From NCBI GenBank assembly GCA_036940085.1, contig JALLBK010000097.1:1-29437 (forward strand): a DNA stretch of 29,437 bases, read 5' to 3'. The position numbers were made by a program, and so were the translations under genes. The DNA is from Discostella pseudostelligera. Taxonomy: Eukaryota > Bacillariophyta > Thalassiosirophyceae > Thalassiosirales > Thalassiosiraceae. Positions 28,913 through 29,437 of this stretch are shown in pieces. Every line of letters starts with the position of its first letter. Position 1 is the stretch's first letter. The notes under the pieces are model-generated. The model did not search any database, had not been told where the DNA came from, and saw nothing but the letters and a program-made list of their open reading frames with translations.

Positions 28913-29437
28913 TGGGGGATCCATTAATCTCTCATCATTTTTGCTACAACATGTGCACGCACACTCGAAGCGAAGAAATATTCAAATTGTTTAGCTACTT
29001 CGCCGTCGTCGTCGCTCTCAGGGGGTCTTGGAGGGATGCTTTTCCGATGGGAGGCTGATGTCAGAGTTGGCCTTCCCTCGTGCAATTTTGTAAACTAAAT
29101 TTCATATACGCTACTCATCTAATGCATATTCATGCCTTCGTTTTGCGGTGCAGATTTGACAGTACCTGCATTACAACCTTGCGATACATTCGACTGATCA
29201 CTTTGTCTTCAGACTTCAGGTTATACAAGAGATCTCTCTAGAATCTAGGCGCTTTGTTGAGGTTCGAGTAGTGATAGCAGTACAGGGTCTTGGTGGAAAC
29301 AAATGGTGATAAGAAGTTAATACCTGTTTATACTCATTTCAATCAATTTCAACAATTGAAAGTTGTGCAATTCGGAGGGGGCGAAGGGAAGGAGCAGGGG
29401 GGCTAGTACGCCAATTGCTTGGATTAGGCGGTATTGG
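28913..29437. other. 3' flank of the bZIP gene, no gene seen
   Basis: 525 bases of mixed composition downstream of the TAA. It presumably includes the bZIP 3' untranslated region; no frame, RNA gene or repeat is supported. Confidence 0.55.

Noticed and set aside
1..29437. Prokaryote-type systems (CRISPR, toxin-antitoxin, phage) and tRNA genes
   Set aside because: No spaced direct repeats, operons or cloverleaf sequences were seen, and the genes are plainly eukaryotic with introns.

Overview
The window looks like nuclear DNA of a diatom, most likely a centric species of the Thalassiosira/Skeletonema/Cyclotella kind. The signs are: a Ty1/copia element whose integrase and reverse transcriptase text resembles diatom CoDi-type elements; short GT-AG introns (66-170 bp) with clean reading-frame continuity; a lumen-type protein with a signal peptide followed by a Phe-containing plastid-import motif; and a bZIP factor of a stramenopile type. 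The species call is inference from protein style only. No rRNA, tRNA or CRISPR was recognised.

Layout. (1) Positions 1 to about 5530, minus strand: a decayed Ty1/copia retrotransposon that runs off the left edge. Gag begins at 5302, a probable LTR lies at about 5367-5530, and the order gag, protease, integrase, reverse transcriptase is still visible despite stops, frameshifts and an internal deletion. (2) About 5531-6020: a broken coding remnant, possibly of an older retroelement. (3) 6734-24471 and beyond: four head-to-head gene pairs in a row. They are SET-domain protein (-)/proteasome subunit Rpn9 (+); mitochondrial-carrier-family protein (-)/bifunctional lysine-ketoglutarate reductase-saccharopine dehydrogenase (+); V-ATPase proteolipid c'' (-)/a 1915-residue anoctamin with a PH-like region (+); and an NIFK/Nop15-type nucleolar RRM protein (-)/a probable thylakoid-lumen protein (+). 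(4) 25175-26719: a long non-coding stretch holding a 62-bp duplication around a single N, leading into a 730-residue bZIP transcription factor (+). (5) The last 525 bases show no gene.

How the genes fit together. Most are housekeeping: protein turnover, lysine catabolism in mitochondria, vacuolar acidification, ribosome biogenesis and photosynthesis. They do not form one pathway. What unites them is arrangement: each of the four shared promoter gaps carries at least one GGCGGGAA element (the E2F-site type), and I found no other copy in the window except one at 6156 near the retroelement remnant.

Most notable are the PH-anoctamin, whose calcium-ligand positions look partly replaced and which carries a KEN motif and many S/T-P sites; the promoter motif shared by four divergent pairs; the recognisable nine-exon LKR/SDH; and the lumen protein with a three-step targeting leader. 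All exon models were derived by hand from splice sites and frame continuity and have not been checked against transcripts.
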